Origin: Janibacter sp. HTCC2649
GTDB taxonomy: Bacteria; Actinomycetota; Actinomycetes; Actinomycetales; Dermatophilaceae
NCBI RefSeq assembly: GCF_000152705.1
Contig: NZ_CH672413.1
Location: 1,463,978 to 1,527,977, forward strand
Direction: 5' to 3'
DNA length: 64,000 nucleotides
How positions within the stretch are numbered: the first letter of the stretch is position 1; every line of letters begins with the position of its first letter. The notes below the pieces were generated by a model. That model was not told where the DNA came from. It did not search any database and saw only the letters and a program-made list of their open reading frames with translations. The position numbers were made by a program, and so were the translations under genes. Positions 28,392 through 38,409 of this stretch are shown in pieces.

Positions 28392-29197
28392 TGGGCGATG
28401 CCATCAAGTCCGAGTTCCGCAAGTTCTTCACGACCCGCATGTGGTGGGGCATGGCGATCGCCATGTTCATCGGCGGCGCCCTCTTTGCGGTGATCCTCGG
28501 GTTCGTCCTCACGATCGCCCCGACCCAGGAGTCGGTCGACGCGGGACAGCCCACGGGAAGCCCACTCCAGATCGCGAACAGTGTCTACACGGCCGGGCTC
28601 ACCATCGGCTACACGCTCACCCTCGTCATCGGGATCATGCAGATCGGCTCCGAGTACCGCCACAAGACGGTGACGAGCACCTTCCTCAGCACTCCGCGAC
28701 GGATGCGGGTCATGCTCGCCAAGGTCGTGGCACTGCTCGGCATCGGCGCCGTCTACGGCCTCATCTCGCTCATCGGATCCGTCATCGCCGGAGCCATCGT
28801 GCTCCAGTCGCGCGGCGCGGACCCGTTCCCGAGCACGGAGGTGTTGCGTGCCCTGGCGTTGAGCCTGCTGGTCCTTGGCCTGTGGGCCCTCATCGGTCTC
28901 GGTGTCGGCATCCTCATCCCCAACCAGGTGGCCGCCCTGCTCATCTCCATCGGAGTCGCCTGGATCATCGAGCCGCTCGCCGGCTTCGCGCTGAGCTTCT
29001 GGGACTTCGGTCGCGAGCACATCGTGCACTTCCTGCCGGGTCAGGCGACGAACGCGATGGTGAGTGGGGTCTCCCAGGGTGGAGACAACGCCGTGCAACC
29101 GCTGAGCTGGTGGGCCGCCGCCCTCGTCCTCGCCGCGTATGCCGCCGTGATGAGTGCCATCGGCACCTGGCGGACCGTGCGTCAGGACATCTCCTAG
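28391..29197 (+). CDS. ABC-2 type transporter permease
   Basis: 268 residues with six hydrophobic segments (MWWGMAIAMFIGGALFAVIL; LTIGYTLTLVIGIMQIGSEY; VVALLGIGAVYGLISLIGSV; LALSLLVLGLWALIGLGVGI; NQVAALLISIGVAWIIEPLA; AAALVLAAYAAVMSAIGTW). The EYRHKTVTSTFLSTPRRMRV loop is characteristic of ABC-2 permeases. TGATG overlap with the ATPase gene shows translational coupling. An octamer copy at 29137 encodes Ala-Tyr-Ala-Ala with the rare TAT codon. Confidence 0.92.
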   Translation: MGDAIKSEFRKFFTTRMWWGMAIAMFIGGALFAVILGFVLTIAPTQESVDAGQPTGSPLQIANSVYTAGLTIGYTLTLVIGIMQIGSEYRHKTVTSTFLSTPRRMRVMLAKVVALLGIGAVYGLISLIGSVIAGAIVLQSRGADPFPSTEVLRALALSLLVLGLWALIGLGVGILIPNQVAALLISIGVAWIIEPLAGFALSFWDFGREHIVHFLPGQATNAMVSGVSQGGDNAVQPLSWWAAALVLAAYAAVMSAIGTWRTVRQDIS

Positions 29198-29202
29198 AAC
29201 CT

Positions 29203-29257
29203 CCCACCGCGGGTGAGCAGGCTGGGTTCAGGGGCCAGCCAGCTCACCCGCGGTGGG
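29203..29257. terminator. Terminator after the ABC-2 operon
   Basis: 16-bp perfect arms (29203-29218 and 29242-29257) enclosing a smaller GGCTGG/CCAGCC stem, 5 nt after the permease stop. Confidence 0.88.
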
Positions 29258-29272
29258 TCAGGAAAAGCCGAC

Positions 29273-29307
29273 CCGGTATGCCGGGTGCGAGCCACACGGC
29301 ATACCGG
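29273..29307. terminator. Second hairpin built from two inverted GTATGCCG octamers
   Basis: CCGGTATGCCG (29273-29283) is followed 13 nt later by its exact reverse complement (29297-29307) and then CTCGTTTT. It lies between the ABC-2 operon and kgd. Confidence 0.7.
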
Positions 29308-29434
29308 CTCGTTTTCGTGCGGTGACACACGGGCGCAGACAGGCTGGACCGACGCTCGGCGGGCGGGGTCGGAGAGATAGGCTGGCCGGACACGAGATCC
29401 CTGAAGTCAACGCGCAGAAAGAGGCGTAACCGCC

Positions 29435-32400
29435 GTGCCCGACCAGCCCGCTTCGAACGATCCCCTCACAGCCTTCGGTCCCAACGAATGGCTCGTGGAC
29501 GAGCTCTTCGAGCAGTACCAGAAGGACAAGAACTCGGTCGACAAGGCGTGGTGGGACTTCTTCGCTGACTACGACCCGACGACCGCCCACGCGGCAACCG
29601 GCAACGGCGCGACCACGGGCGACGCCCCCGCGCCTGCTGCGACCACTCCGGCCGCGCCCGCTGTTCCCGCTCCGGCATCTGCACCTGCGGCGGCAGCCGC
29701 GGCGCAGCCCGCCCCCGCGAAGGCCGCCCCGGCCACCGCCGCTCCGGCCGCGGCACCCAGGGCCGAAGCCCCCAAGGTCGAGGCACCGTCCGACGCTCCG
29801 GTCGAGGCGCCCAAGCCCCGCGACGCCGCCCCCGCCAAGTCCGAGTCGGCCGTCAACGCACCCGAGACCTCGCCGATCCGCGGTGCAAGCGCCCGTGTCG
29901 TGACCAACATGGAGGCCTCGCTCACCGTCCCGACGGCCACGAGTGTGCGCGCCGTCCCGGCCAAGCTGCTCGTCGACAACCGGATCGTCATCAACAACCA
30001 CCTCGCCCGCTCGCGCGGCGGCAAGGTGAGCTTCACCCACCTCATCGGTTTCGCCGTCGTCAAGGCCCTGGGCGTCATGCCCGCCATGAACGCCGGCTTC
30101 ACCACCGACGAGAAGGGCAAGCCGGTCCTCGTGACGCCGGCCCACGTCAACTTCGGCCTCGCCATCGACCTCGAGAAGCCCGACGGCACACGCCAGCTCC
30201 TCGTCCCGTCGATCAAGTCCGCCGAGACGATGGACTTCGGCCACTTCTGGACCGCCTACGAGGAGATGGTCAAGAAGGCCCGCGGCGGCAAGCTCACCGT
30301 CGAGGACTTCCAGGGCACGTCGATCTCGCTGACCAACCCCGGCGGCATCGGCACCGTCCACTCCGTCCCGCGCCTCATGGCCGGCCAGGGTGCGATCGTC
30401 GGCGTCGGCGCGATGGACTACCCCGCCGAGTGGCAGGGCGCGAGCGACGAGACGCTCAACCGCAACGCCGTCTCCAAGATCCTCACGCTGACGAGCACCT
30501 ACGACCACCGGATCATCCAGGGCGCCCAGTCCGGCGAGTTCCTGCGCGTGATCCACCAGCTCCTCCTCGGCGAGAACGGCTTCTACGACGAGATCTTCGA
30601 GAGCCTGCGCATCCCCTACGAGCCGGTGCGCTGGGTCCAGGACATCTCGGCCTCCCACGACGACGACATCAACAAGGTGTCGCGCGTCCAGGAACTCATC
30701 CACGCCTACCGCGTGCGCGGCCACCTCATGGCCGACACCGACCCGCTCGAGTACAAGCAGCGGCGCCACCAGGACCTCGACGTCACGAGCCACGGCCTGA
30801 CGCTGTGGGACCTCGACCGCTTCTTCGCCACGGGCGGGTTCGGCGGCCAGCCGTTCCTCAAGCTCCGCAAGATCCTCGGCATCCTGCGCGACAGCTACTG
30901 CCGCAGCATCGGCGTCGAGTACATGCACATCCAGGACCCCGAGCAGCGCCAGTGGATCCAGTCCAAGATCGAGGTCGGCTACGCCAAGCAGACCCGCGAG
31001 GAGCAGCTGCGGATCCTGCGCAAGCTCAACGCCGCCGAGGCGTTCGAGACCTTCCTGCAGACCAAGTTCGTCGGCCAGAAGCGCTTCTCGCTCGAGGGTG
31101 GCGAGTCCGTCATCGCGCTGCTCGACCGCGTCCTGTCGCTCGCTGCCGAGGACAACCTCGAAGAGGTCTGCATCGGTATGCCGCACCGCGGGCGCCTCAA
31201 CGTCCTCGCCAACATCGCGGGCAAGTCCTACGCCCAGATCTTCCGCGAGTTCGAGGGCAAGCAGGACCCCAAGTCGGTCCAGGGCTCGGGTGACGTCAAG
31301 TACCACCTCGGCACCGAGGGCACCTTCACCGCCGAGGACGGTGCGACGACCAAGGTCTACCTCGCGGCCAACCCGTCGCACCTCGAAGCCGTGAACCCGG
31401 TGCTCGAGGGCATCGTGCGCGCCAAGCAGGACCGCCTCAACCTCGCCGGCGAGGACTTCACCGTCCTGCCCGTCCTCATGCACGGTGACGCGGCCTTCGC
31501 CGGCCAGGGAGTCGTCGCCGAGACGCTCAACCTGTCGCAGCTGCGCGGCTATCGCACTGGTGGCACGGTCCACATCGTCGTCAACAACCAGGTCGGCTTC
31601 ACGACCTCACCGAGCTCCTCGCGGTCCTCGACCTACTCGACCGACGTCGCGCGGATGATCCAGGCGCCGATCTTCCACGTCAACGGTGACGACCCGGAGG
31701 CGTGCGTGCGCGTCGCCGAGCTCGCCTACGAGTTCCGCAAGGACTTCGCCAAGGACGTCGTCATCGACATGGTCTGCTACCGCCGCCGCGGTCACAACGA
31801 GGGCGACGACCCGTCGATGACCCAGCCCCTGATGTACAACCTCATCGAGGCCAAGCGCAGCGTCCGCAAGCTCTACACCGAGTCCCTCATCGGGCGCGGC
31901 GACATCACCGTCGAGGACGCCGAGGCCGCGCTGCGCGACTACCAGCAGCAGCTCGAGCGGGTCTTCGTCGAGACCAAGGAAGCCCTCAAGCAGAACGACG
32001 CCGAAGCCGCCAAGGCTGCCGACGACAACTACACCGGAACCGACGTCGAGGGCCACACCGGTCTCGAGCCGCCCACGGCGCAGACGACCGATGCCACGAC
32101 GCGATCCGCGACCGAGACGGCAATCTCGCCCGAGGAGCTCAAGGCGATCGGCGAGGTCTTCGCCAACCCGCCGCACGGCTTCACGGTGCACCCCAAGCTG
32201 CAGCAGATGCTCGACAAGCGCGTCGGCAGCGTCAGTCAGGGCGGGATCGACTGGGCGACCGGCGAGCTCCTCGCCTTCGGTTCGCTCCTCAAGGAGGGCA
32301 CGCCGGTGCGCCTCGCCGGTCAGGACAGCCGTCGCGGCACGTTCGTGCAGCGTCATGCCGTCCTCATCGACAAGCAGACGGCGCTCGAGTGGACGCCGCT

Positions 32401-33280
32401 CCTCTACCTGGGCGAGGGACAGGGCCGGTTCTGGGTCTACGACTCGCTGCTCTCCGAGTTCGCGGCCCTGGGCTTCGAGTACGGCTACTCCGTCGAGCGG
32501 CCCGACGCCCTCGTGCTCTGGGAGGCCCAGTTCGGTGACTTCCTCAACGGCGCGCAGACGATCATCGACGAGTTCATCAGCTCCTCGGAGCAGAAGTGGG
32601 GCCAGCGCTCCTCCGTCGTGCTCCTGCTCCCCCACGGCTACGAGGGTCAGGGCCCCGACCACTCCTCCGCCCGCATCGAGCGCTTCCTGCAGATGTGCGC
32701 CGAGGACAACATGACGGTGGCCTACCCGACGACGCCTGCGTCGTACTTCCACCTGCTGCGCCGCCAGGCCTACGCCCGACCGCGCCGACCGCTCATCGTC
32801 TTCACGCCGAAGTCGATGCTGCGCCTCAAGGCAGCCTCGAGCATGCCCGAGGACTTCACGACCGGCACGTTCCGCCCGATCCTCCCCGACCGCGAGGGTG
32901 CGACGAGCGGCACCGTCGACCGCGTGCTCCTCGCAGCCGGCAAGGCCGTGCACGAGCTCGAAGCCGAGCGGGCCAAGCGGGGCGACACGAGCACCGCGAT
33001 CCTGCACATGGAGCAGTACTACCCGCTCCCCGGCAAGGAGCTCGCCGACGAGCTCAACAAGTACCCCGACGCCGAGCTCGTCGTGGTGCAGGACGAGCCC
33101 GAGAACCAGGGTGCGTGGCCGTTCCTGGCCCTCAACCTGCCCCAGTCGCTCGCCGAGCACGGAGTCCAGCGCCCGATGCGAGTCCTCTCGCGCAAGGCGT
33201 CGGCCTCCCCGGCCACGGGTTCCTCCAAGAAGCACCAGGCGGAGCAGGCCGACCTCGTGGCGCAGGCCTTCACCCGCTGA
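29435..33280 (+). CDS. kgd: Multifunctional 2-oxoglutarate decarboxylase/dehydrogenase (E1o fused to an E2-like acyltransferase domain)
   Basis: 1281 residues from GTG 29435. Layout: E1-type N-terminal helix ([20 protein letters not shown], 15-45); Ala/Pro-rich linker (55-140); E2-like catalytic domain (about 150-390, with [19 protein letters not shown] carrying the acyltransferase histidine) but no lipoyl domain; ThDP-dependent E1 (about 400-1281) with [34 protein letters not shown] and the C-terminal [20 protein letters not shown]. This is the actinobacterial SucA/KGD that works with Lpd and AceF in a mixed complex, controlled by the FHA protein GarA/OdhI. A charged insertion of about 60 residues ([20 protein letters not shown]) interrupts the E1 region. 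It forms the TCA step from 2-oxoglutarate to succinyl-CoA. Confidence 0.96.
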   Translation: MPDQPASNDPLTAFGPNEWLVDELFEQYQKDKNSVDKAWWDFFADYDPTTAHAATGNGATTGDAPAPAATTPAAPAVPAPASAPAAAAAAQPAPAKAAPATAAPAAAPRAEAPKVEAPSDAPVEAPKPRDAAPAKSESAVNAPETSPIRGASARVVTNMEASLTVPTATSVRAVPAKLLVDNRIVINNHLARSRGGKVSFTHLIGFAVVKALGVMPAMNAGFTTDEKGKPVLVTPAHVNFGLAIDLEKPDGTRQLLVPSIKSAETMDFGHFWTAYEEMVKKARGGKLTVEDFQGTSISLTNPGGIGTVHSVPRLMAGQGAIVGVGAMDYPAEWQGASDETLNRNAVSKILTLTSTYDHRIIQGAQSGEFLRVIHQLLLGENGFYDEIFESLRIPYEPVRWVQDISASHDDDINKVSRVQELIHAYRVRGHLMADTDPLEYKQRRHQDLDVTSHGLTLWDLDRFFATGGFGGQPFLKLRKILGILRDSYCRSIGVEYMHIQDPEQRQWIQSKIEVGYAKQTREEQLRILRKLNAAEAFETFLQTKFVGQKRFSLEGGESVIALLDRVLSLAAEDNLEEVCIGMPHRGRLNVLANIAGKSYAQIFREFEGKQDPKSVQGSGDVKYHLGTEGTFTAEDGATTKVYLAANPSHLEAVNPVLEGIVRAKQDRLNLAGEDFTVLPVLMHGDAAFAGQGVVAETLNLSQLRGYRTGGTVHIVVNNQVGFTTSPSSSRSSTYSTDVARMIQAPIFHVNGDDPEACVRVAELAYEFRKDFAKDVVIDMVCYRRRGHNEGDDPSMTQPLMYNLIEAKRSVRKLYTESLIGRGDITVEDAEAALRDYQQQLERVFVETKEALKQNDAEAAKAADDNYTGTDVEGHTGLEPPTAQTTDATTRSATETAISPEELKAIGEVFANPPHGFTVHPKLQQMLDKRVGSVSQGGIDWATGELLAFGSLLKEGTPVRLAGQDSRRGTFVQRHAVLIDKQTALEWTPLLYLGEGQGRFWVYDSLLSEFAALGFEYGYSVERPDALVLWEAQFGDFLNGAQTIIDEFISSSEQKWGQRSSVVLLLPHGYEGQGPDHSSARIERFLQMCAEDNMTVAYPTTPASYFHLLRRQAYARPRRPLIVFTPKSMLRLKAASSMPEDFTTGTFRPILPDREGATSGTVDRVLLAAGKAVHELEAERAKRGDTSTAILHMEQYYPLPGKELADELNKYPDAELVVVQDEPENQGAWPFLALNLPQSLAEHGVQRPMRVLSRKASASPATGSSKKHQAEQADLVAQAFTR

Positions 33281-33312
33281 CGTTCGACCTCACGGTCAGA
33301 CGCACAGCACGG

Positions 33313-33343
33313 CGCGGCCCGGTCCTCACGGACGGGGCCGCGT
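33313..33343. terminator. Probable terminator after kgd
   Basis: A GC-rich hairpin (GCGGCCCGGTCC with GGACGGGGCCGC, one mismatch, TCAC loop) within the 83-nt gap to the next small gene. Confidence 0.6.
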
Positions 33344-33363
33344 CTGCGCGTTAGGGTTCCTTG

Positions 33364-33540
33364 GTGTACTTCACCGACCGAGGGATCGAGGAACTCGAGG
33401 CACGCAGAGGCGACGAAGAGGTCACCTTGGCCTGGCTCGCCGAGCAGTTGCGCACCTTTGTGGACCTCAACCCCGATTTCGAGACACCCGTCGAGCGCCT
33501 CGCCACCTGGCTGGCTCGGCTCGATGATGAGGACGACTGA
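33364..33540 (+). CDS. DUF6104-type small conserved actinobacterial protein
   Basis: 58 residues from GTG 33364: MYFTDRGIEELEARRGDEEV ... TLAWLAEQLRTFVDLNPDFE ... TPVERLATWLARLDDEDD. It is an acidic, helical protein of unknown function that I recognise as a short family conserved in actinobacteria near kgd. It starts 2 nt before the next gene after its own stop (TGA AC ATG), so it is cotranscribed with the GDSL hydrolase. Confidence 0.8.
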   Translation: MYFTDRGIEELEARRGDEEVTLAWLAEQLRTFVDLNPDFETPVERLATWLARLDDEDD

Positions 33541-33542
33541 AC

Positions 33543-34229
33543 ATGACCGACCAGATCCACCACTCGGAGCCCACCGACGAGGGCTCCCACAGCGACATCG
33601 AGTTCCGCCCGAGCGCCGACTTCGCGGCTCCCGGTGACGGCCCTCGTGACGTCGCCATCGTCTTCATGGGCGACTCCCTGGTGGCTGGGGTCGGCGACCC
33701 CAAGGGGCAGGGATGGGTGACCCGAGTCGTCGGGCGCACGTCCCACCCGGAAGTCGAGTTCACGGCATACAACCTGGGTGTTCGTGGACAGACGAGCGGT
33801 GACGTCCTCGCGCGCTGGCACACGGAGTGCCCGCCCCGCTGGAAGTCACGCAGCGAGCGACGCGTCGTCATCTCCTACGGCGCCAACGACATCGCCGCCG
33901 GCGTCACGCTGGCGCGCCATCGCCTCAACCTCGCCAACATCCTCGACGAGGCCGCGAGCACCGGCGTCTCCGCATTCGTCGTGAGCAGCCCTCCCACGAG
34001 CGACGAAGCCTTCAACGACAAGCTGGCCGTGCTCGTCGAGGCCCAGGCCGACGTGTGTGCCCGACGCTCCGTCCCGTTCGTCGACTGCTTCCGCCCGCTG
34101 CTCGGCCACGACCAGTGGCGGTCCGAGCTCGCGGCGAGCCGCGACGGACACCACCCCGGGCAGGCCGGCTATGGCCTCATCGCGTGGCTCGTCCTGCACA
34201 ACGGCTGGAACGAGTGGCTCCAGATCTGA
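33543..34229 (+). CDS. SGNH/GDSL-family hydrolase
   Basis: 228 residues. Block I is IVFMGDSLVAGVGDPKGQGW (nucleophile Ser in GDSL), block III is ISYGANDIAAGV (Asn of the oxyanion hole) and block V is SRDGHHPGQAGYGLI (Asp and His of the triad). No signal peptide, so the esterase or lipase-like enzyme is cytoplasmic. The natural substrate is unknown. It lies directly after the DUF6104 gene. Confidence 0.9.
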   Translation: MTDQIHHSEPTDEGSHSDIEFRPSADFAAPGDGPRDVAIVFMGDSLVAGVGDPKGQGWVTRVVGRTSHPEVEFTAYNLGVRGQTSGDVLARWHTECPPRWKSRSERRVVISYGANDIAAGVTLARHRLNLANILDEAASTGVSAFVVSSPPTSDEAFNDKLAVLVEAQADVCARRSVPFVDCFRPLLGHDQWRSELAASRDGHHPGQAGYGLIAWLVLHNGWNEWLQI

Positions 34230-34241
34230 TCCCGGGCCGGT

Positions 34242-35210
34242 TCAGGCCGTGAAGACGATCTTGCCAGTGACCTGACCGTCGACCATCTTGGCGAAGCCGT
34301 CACGAGCGTCGGCGAGCGGGATGACCGAGTCGATCAGCGGCTCGATGCCCTGTGCGACAACGAAGTTCGCCAGCTTCTGGAGTTCGTCACGGCTGCCCAT
34401 CGTCGAGCCGATGACGCGCAGCTGCTTGAAGAAGATCTTGGTCAGCTCGGCCTTGGCCGGGGCGTCGCCCGAGGTCGCGCCCGAGATGACGATCGTCCCG
34501 CCGGGGCGCAGGGCGTTGACCGAGTGCGACCACGTCGCGGCGCCCACCGTCTCCATGACGGCGTCGACGCGCTCCGGAAGTCGCTCACCCGAGGCGAACG
34601 CGCGGTCAGCACCGAGGGCAACGGCCTGCTCGCCCTTGGCCGCGTCGCGACTCGTCACCCACACGCGGATGCCGGCAGCGGCCCCGAGCTGGACGAGGGC
34701 CGTGGCGACGCCACCGGCCGCTCCCTGGACGAGGACCGTGCCTCCGGGCTGCACCTGTGAGTTCGTGAAGAGCATCCGGTATGCCGTGAGCCAGGCGGTG
34801 GGTAGGCAGGCGGCCTGTTCCCAGCTGAGTTCCGCCGGCTTGGGCACGAGGTTGGCGCGCGGGACCGCGACCCTGGTGGCCAGCGTGCCATCGTGCAGCT
34901 CGGAGAGCAGGGTGCGGCGTGGGTCGAGGGTCTCGTCACCCTGCCAACCGTCCGAGGGCACAACGGCGTGGATGAGCACCTCGTTGCCGTCGGGGTCCAT
35001 GCCCGCTGCGTCGCAGCCGAGCACCATCGGCAGCCGATCGGGCGCAAGGCCCACCCCTCGCAACGACCACACGTCGTGGTGGTTGAGGGCGCAGGTCTTG
35101 AGATCGACGACGACCCACCCGTCGCGGGCCTGCGGGTCGGGGCGCTCCCCCACCTCGAGGCCCGACAGCGGGTCGGACGCGGACTGGGAGACGGCGTAGG
35201 CAGCGAGCAT
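34242..35210 (-). CDS. Zinc-binding-type/quinone oxidoreductase-like MDR dehydrogenase
   Basis: 322 residues from ATG 35210 (MLAAYAVSQSASDPLSGLEV). MDR fold: VVDLKTCALNHHDVWSLRGV, VLGCDAAGMDP, nucleotide-binding LVQGAAGGVATALVQLGAAA (GxGxxG-like, here GAAGGVA), and VMETVGAATWSHSVNALRPG. The cysteine/histidine zinc ligands of classical alcohol dehydrogenases are not obvious, so it is closer to quinone reductase or Zn-less members. A divergent homocysteine methyltransferase begins 50 nt away. Confidence 0.85.
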   Translation of the reverse strand: MLAAYAVSQSASDPLSGLEVGERPDPQARDGWVVVDLKTCALNHHDVWSLRGVGLAPDRLPMVLGCDAAGMDPDGNEVLIHAVVPSDGWQGDETLDPRRTLLSELHDGTLATRVAVPRANLVPKPAELSWEQAACLPTAWLTAYRMLFTNSQVQPGGTVLVQGAAGGVATALVQLGAAAGIRVWVTSRDAAKGEQAVALGADRAFASGERLPERVDAVMETVGAATWSHSVNALRPGGTIVISGATSGDAPAKAELTKIFFKQLRVIGSTMGSRDELQKLANFVVAQGIEPLIDSVIPLADARDGFAKMVDGQVTGKIVFTA

Positions 35211-35259
35211 GAGTTCGACCCTACCCATGGCGCTCGCCGGGCAGTGCGACGATGTGGCG

Positions 35260-36144
35260 ATGACCATCGACGCGCTTCTTCACACCGGGCCGGTCGTCCT
35301 CGACGGCGGCTTCTCCACGGCACTGGAGGCGCGCGGCCACGACCTGTCCGGACGCCTCTGGTCGGCCCGGCTCCTGCGTCAGGCCCCCTCGGAGGTCGTT
35401 GCTGCACATCGAACCTTCGTCGATGCCGGAGCCGAGATCGTCATCAGTGCGTCGTACCAGGCGAGCCATGCGGGATATGTCGCCGCTGGCCTGACCGAGG
35501 AGGAGTGCGACGCCGACCTCGATGCCTCGATCGAGCTCGCGCGCCAGGGCGCGGACGGCCGGGCGCTCGTGGCTGCCTCGGTGGGTCCCTATGGCGCACA
35601 CCTGGCCGACGGTTCCGAGTACACCGGCTACCCGGCCGTGAGCCGAGCGACGTTGCGCGAGTTCCATTCCCGCCGACTGGAGCGCCTCATCGCGGCCGGT
35701 CCCGACCTCGTGGCGGTGGAGACCATCCCCGAGGTCGCCGAGGCCGAGGTCGTCGTCGAGCTGCTCACCGAGATCGCCCCCGACCTTCCCTACTGGGTCT
35801 CGTTCTCCGCGACCGGGGGTGGGCGTCTCACCGGAGGCGCACCGTTCGCCGAGGCCATCGGCGTGGTCCGAGGAGCAGCCATCGCTGTCGGCGTGAACTG
35901 CACTGCGCCCCGCCACATCGACGAGCTCCTCGAGGCCGGCGGTCCGAACGTGCCCTACGTCATCTACCCCAACGCGGGTGCGACCTACGATCCCGGCAGC
36001 AAGACCTGGACCGAGGACGGGTCAGCGCACTTCGCGCCCACCACGGTGCAGCGGTGGAACGACCTCGGAGCCCGCTTCATCGGCGGCTGCTGCGGCATCG
36101 GCGCGGACGGCATCCGCGAGATCGCGGGCGCCGTCCGCGCCTGA
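35260..36144 (+). CDS. mmuM: Homocysteine S-methyltransferase
   Basis: 294 residues from ATG 35260 (MTIDALLHTGPVVLDGGFST). The family zinc cysteines are seen in VGVNCTAPRHIDELL and FIGGCCGIGADGIREIAGAV near the C-terminus. It methylates homocysteine from S-methylmethionine or SAM to give methionine. No MmuP permease gene adjoins. In this window it is the only methionine-forming enzyme besides the trans-sulfuration PLP enzyme at 12.9 kb. Confidence 0.92.
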   Translation: MTIDALLHTGPVVLDGGFSTALEARGHDLSGRLWSARLLRQAPSEVVAAHRTFVDAGAEIVISASYQASHAGYVAAGLTEEECDADLDASIELARQGADGRALVAASVGPYGAHLADGSEYTGYPAVSRATLREFHSRRLERLIAAGPDLVAVETIPEVAEAEVVVELLTEIAPDLPYWVSFSATGGGRLTGGAPFAEAIGVVRGAAIAVGVNCTAPRHIDELLEAGGPNVPYVIYPNAGATYDPGSKTWTEDGSAHFAPTTVQRWNDLGARFIGGCCGIGADGIREIAGAVRA

Positions 36145-36181
36145 GCACGTCGAGAGCGCTGGGTGCGAGCCTGAACGGGTG

Positions 36182-37339
36182 TCAGGCGAGCTTGGCCACC
36201 GCAGCCGCGACGATGTCCGCGACACCCGGCGCGAACACACTCGGCACGATCTCCTCGGCCGTGGGTTCGGGCACCATTGCTGCGATCGCCTCAGCCGCGG
36301 CCAGCTTCATGGCCTCGGTGATCTGGCTGGCACCTGAGTCGAGGGCTCCCCGGAAGATTCCCGGGAAGACCAAGACGTTGTTGATCTGGTTCGGGAAGTC
36401 CGAGCGTCCGGTGGCGACCACCGCGGCATGCCGGTGAGCGACGTCCGGGTGCACCTCGGGGTCCGGGTTCGCGAGCGCGAAGATGATCGAGTTCGGCGCC
36501 ATCCTGGCGACCTCTTCCTCGGGCACCGTGCCCCCCGAGACGCCGACGTAGACATCGGCGTCGACGAGCGCGGTGCCGATCAGCCCCGACAGCCCGCGCG
36601 GATTGGTCGAGGCAGCGATGCGGTGCTTGTGCCCCGTGAGGTCCGTGCGCGACGGCGAGATGATGCCGCGCGAGTCGCACACGATGACGTCGCGCACCCC
36701 GGCCCGCTGCAGCAGACCGGTCACGGCGACACCAGCGGCCCCCGCACCGGCGACGACGACTCGGAGCTCGGCGAGAGTGCGGCCGACAACCTTGGCCGCG
36801 TTGATCAGCCCGGCGAGCACCACGATCGCCGTGCCGTGCTGGTCGTCGTGGAAGACGGGGATGTCGAGGCGTTCCTTGAGCTGGGCCTCGATCTCGAAGC
36901 AGCGCGGAGCCGAGATGTCCTCGAGGTTGATGCCACCGTAGGACGGCGCGATGCGGGCGATGGCGTCGACGAGCTCGTCCACGGATCCGGTCTCCATGCA
37001 CACCGGAACGGCATCGATCCCGCCGAAGTGCTTGAAGAGGATCGCCTTGCCCTCCATCACCGGCATGGCCGCCAGCGGTCCGATGTCACCGAGGCCGAGG
37101 ACCGCGGTGCCGTCGGTGATGACGGCGACCGTGTTGCGGCGAGCGGTGTAGCGAGCGGAGAGACTCGGGTCCTCGGCAATGGCGCGGCAGACATCGGCAA
37201 CGCCCGGCGTGTAGAGCAACGACAGGTCATCGCGATCACGCAGCGGCTGCGTCGCGTGTACGCCGAGCTTTCCGCCTTCGTGAGCCCGGAACACCGGACT
37301 CTCGAAGTCGAAGCTCGAGTACAACGGGGACGCAGACAT
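36182..37339 (-). CDS. NADP-type malic enzyme (malate to pyruvate), short form
   Basis: 385 residues from ATG 37339, 7 nt after GGGAG. It decarboxylates malate to pyruvate. Motifs: LYTPGVADVCRAIAEDPSLS, TDGTAVLGLGDIGPLAAMPV, GINLEDISAPRCFEIEAQLK, FHDDQHGTAIVVLAGLINAA (metal and substrate) and VVVAGAGAAGVAVTGLL (NADP). The length matches short bacterial malic enzymes without the C-terminal phosphotransacetylase-like domain. It converges on mmuM and is divergent from the Ni-SOD protease gene. Confidence 0.93.
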   Translation of the reverse strand: MSASPLYSSFDFESPVFRAHEGGKLGVHATQPLRDRDDLSLLYTPGVADVCRAIAEDPSLSARYTARRNTVAVITDGTAVLGLGDIGPLAAMPVMEGKAILFKHFGGIDAVPVCMETGSVDELVDAIARIAPSYGGINLEDISAPRCFEIEAQLKERLDIPVFHDDQHGTAIVVLAGLINAAKVVGRTLAELRVVVAGAGAAGVAVTGLLQRAGVRDVIVCDSRGIISPSRTDLTGHKHRIAASTNPRGLSGLIGTALVDADVYVGVSGGTVPEEEVARMAPNSIIFALANPDPEVHPDVAHRHAAVVATGRSDFPNQINNVLVFPGIFRGALDSGASQITEAMKLAAAEAIAAMVPEPTAEEIVPSVFAPGVADIVAAAVAKLA

Positions 37340-37509
37340 GACGGACTCCCAACACAAAGAACTTGCGCAACCGAAGCGGATCGGTGCGACGGGCCGACTC
37401 CCGGGTGGGGGACGTCGAAGGGCGGGAGGTGTGCCGCGCCCGGCCATCCTCGCACGCTCTGGGGCAGCACGTCTGCGGCTCGCCACGTGCGCAATGCCAC
37501 AATCAGCGC

Positions 37510-37869
37510 GTGTCCCTCCGGTCGATTCCACGCCCACGCATCGTGCGGGTGCGTGGCCGGTCCATGGAACCCACGCTCCACGACGGCGACCTGCTGCTGG
37601 TCCTGTGGGGCCGCCTCGTCCGTCCGGGGGCCGTCGCCGTGGTGCGTCTGCCACCGGACACCACGGGGACTCCTCGCCCTCTCTCGATCAAGCGCGTCAC
37701 CGGGGCCGACCCGGACGCTCCGGACCGCTGGTGGATCGACTCCGACAATCTGCGCGAGGGTGTGACGTCGTTCGACGTGGGCTCCCTCGGCCCGGACGAC
37801 GTCCTTGCCGTGGCTCTGGCGCGGGTCTGGCCCCGTCCCGGAAGGGTGACCACACGGCATACGCCGTGA
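37510..37869 (+). CDS. sodX: Nickel-type superoxide dismutase maturation protease (S26 family)
   Basis: 119 residues from GTG 37510. Signal-peptidase-like fold with nucleophile Ser18 in VRGRSMEPTLHDGDL and general base Lys61 in LSIKRVTG. It lacks the membrane anchor of standard signal peptidases. It lies 66 nt upstream of sodN and should remove the 14-residue SodN leader to free the His1 that ligates nickel. The name follows actinobacterial SodX/SodC-type partner proteins. Confidence 0.9.
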   Translation: MSLRSIPRPRIVRVRGRSMEPTLHDGDLLLVLWGRLVRPGAVAVVRLPPDTTGTPRPLSIKRVTGADPDAPDRWWIDSDNLREGVTSFDVGSLGPDDVLAVALARVWPRPGRVTTRHTP

Positions 37870-37935
37870 ACAGGCCCGAAGGGCTCGTTGTAGGTTGGGA
37901 AGTGGCCACAACTCAGCCCAACGAAAGGGACGTTC

Positions 37936-38337
37936 ATGCGCCTCCCCGCTCTGTTCAGCATCATCGATGTCAGCGCCCACTGCGACCTGCCCTGCGGCGT
38001 CTATGACCCCGCCCAGGCCCGCATCGAGGCGGAGTCGATCAAGGCGATCATCGCCAAGGTCGCCGACAACGACGACCCCGACTTCCGCACGCGCGCCGTG
38101 CTCATCAAGGAGCAGCGCTCGCAGCTCGTCAAGGAGCACCTGTGGGTGCTCTGGACCGACTACTTCAAGCCGCCGCACTTCGAGAAGTTCCCGAACCTGC
38201 ACAGCCTGATCAACGAGGCCACCAAGCTCGCTGGCGCCTCGGGCACCAAGGGTGAGTTCGACGCCGCCAAGGCCGACGAGCTCCTCGCGAAGATCGACGA
38301 GATCGACGCGATCTTCAAGGAGACCAAGAAGGCCTGA
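37936..38337 (+). CDS. sodN: Nickel superoxide dismutase
   Basis: 133 residues. The first 14 residues are the propeptide; the mature chain starts HCDLPCGVYDPAQ, the Ni-hook with His1, Cys2 and Cys6 ligands. The four-helix bundle follows (HLWVLWTDYFKPPHFEKFPN). It dismutates superoxide in the cytosol. In Streptomyces this gene is nickel-induced through Nur; I could not identify a Nur site here. An octamer copy sits in the intergenic region just before it (37855-37862). Confidence 0.97.
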   Translation: MRLPALFSIIDVSAHCDLPCGVYDPAQARIEAESIKAIIAKVADNDDPDFRTRAVLIKEQRSQLVKEHLWVLWTDYFKPPHFEKFPNLHSLINEATKLAGASGTKGEFDAAKADELLAKIDEIDAIFKETKKA

Positions 38338-38359
38338 CCCGCGACAGCGAGTCAACGCT

Positions 38360-38394
38360 CGAAGGCCCCGGCACACCCTGTGCCGGGGCCTTCG
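38360..38394. terminator. Terminator after sodN
   Basis: Perfect 16-bp arms (38360-38375 and 38379-38394) with a CCC loop, 23 nt after the sodN stop and before the converging HD-domain gene. Confidence 0.9.
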
Positions 38395-38409
38395 ACGTGT
38401 GCCCGCGAC

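Noticed and set aside
35221-35916. Minus-strand frame opposite mmuM
   Set aside because: Shadow frame; mmuM has the CC zinc motif and other conserved blocks.
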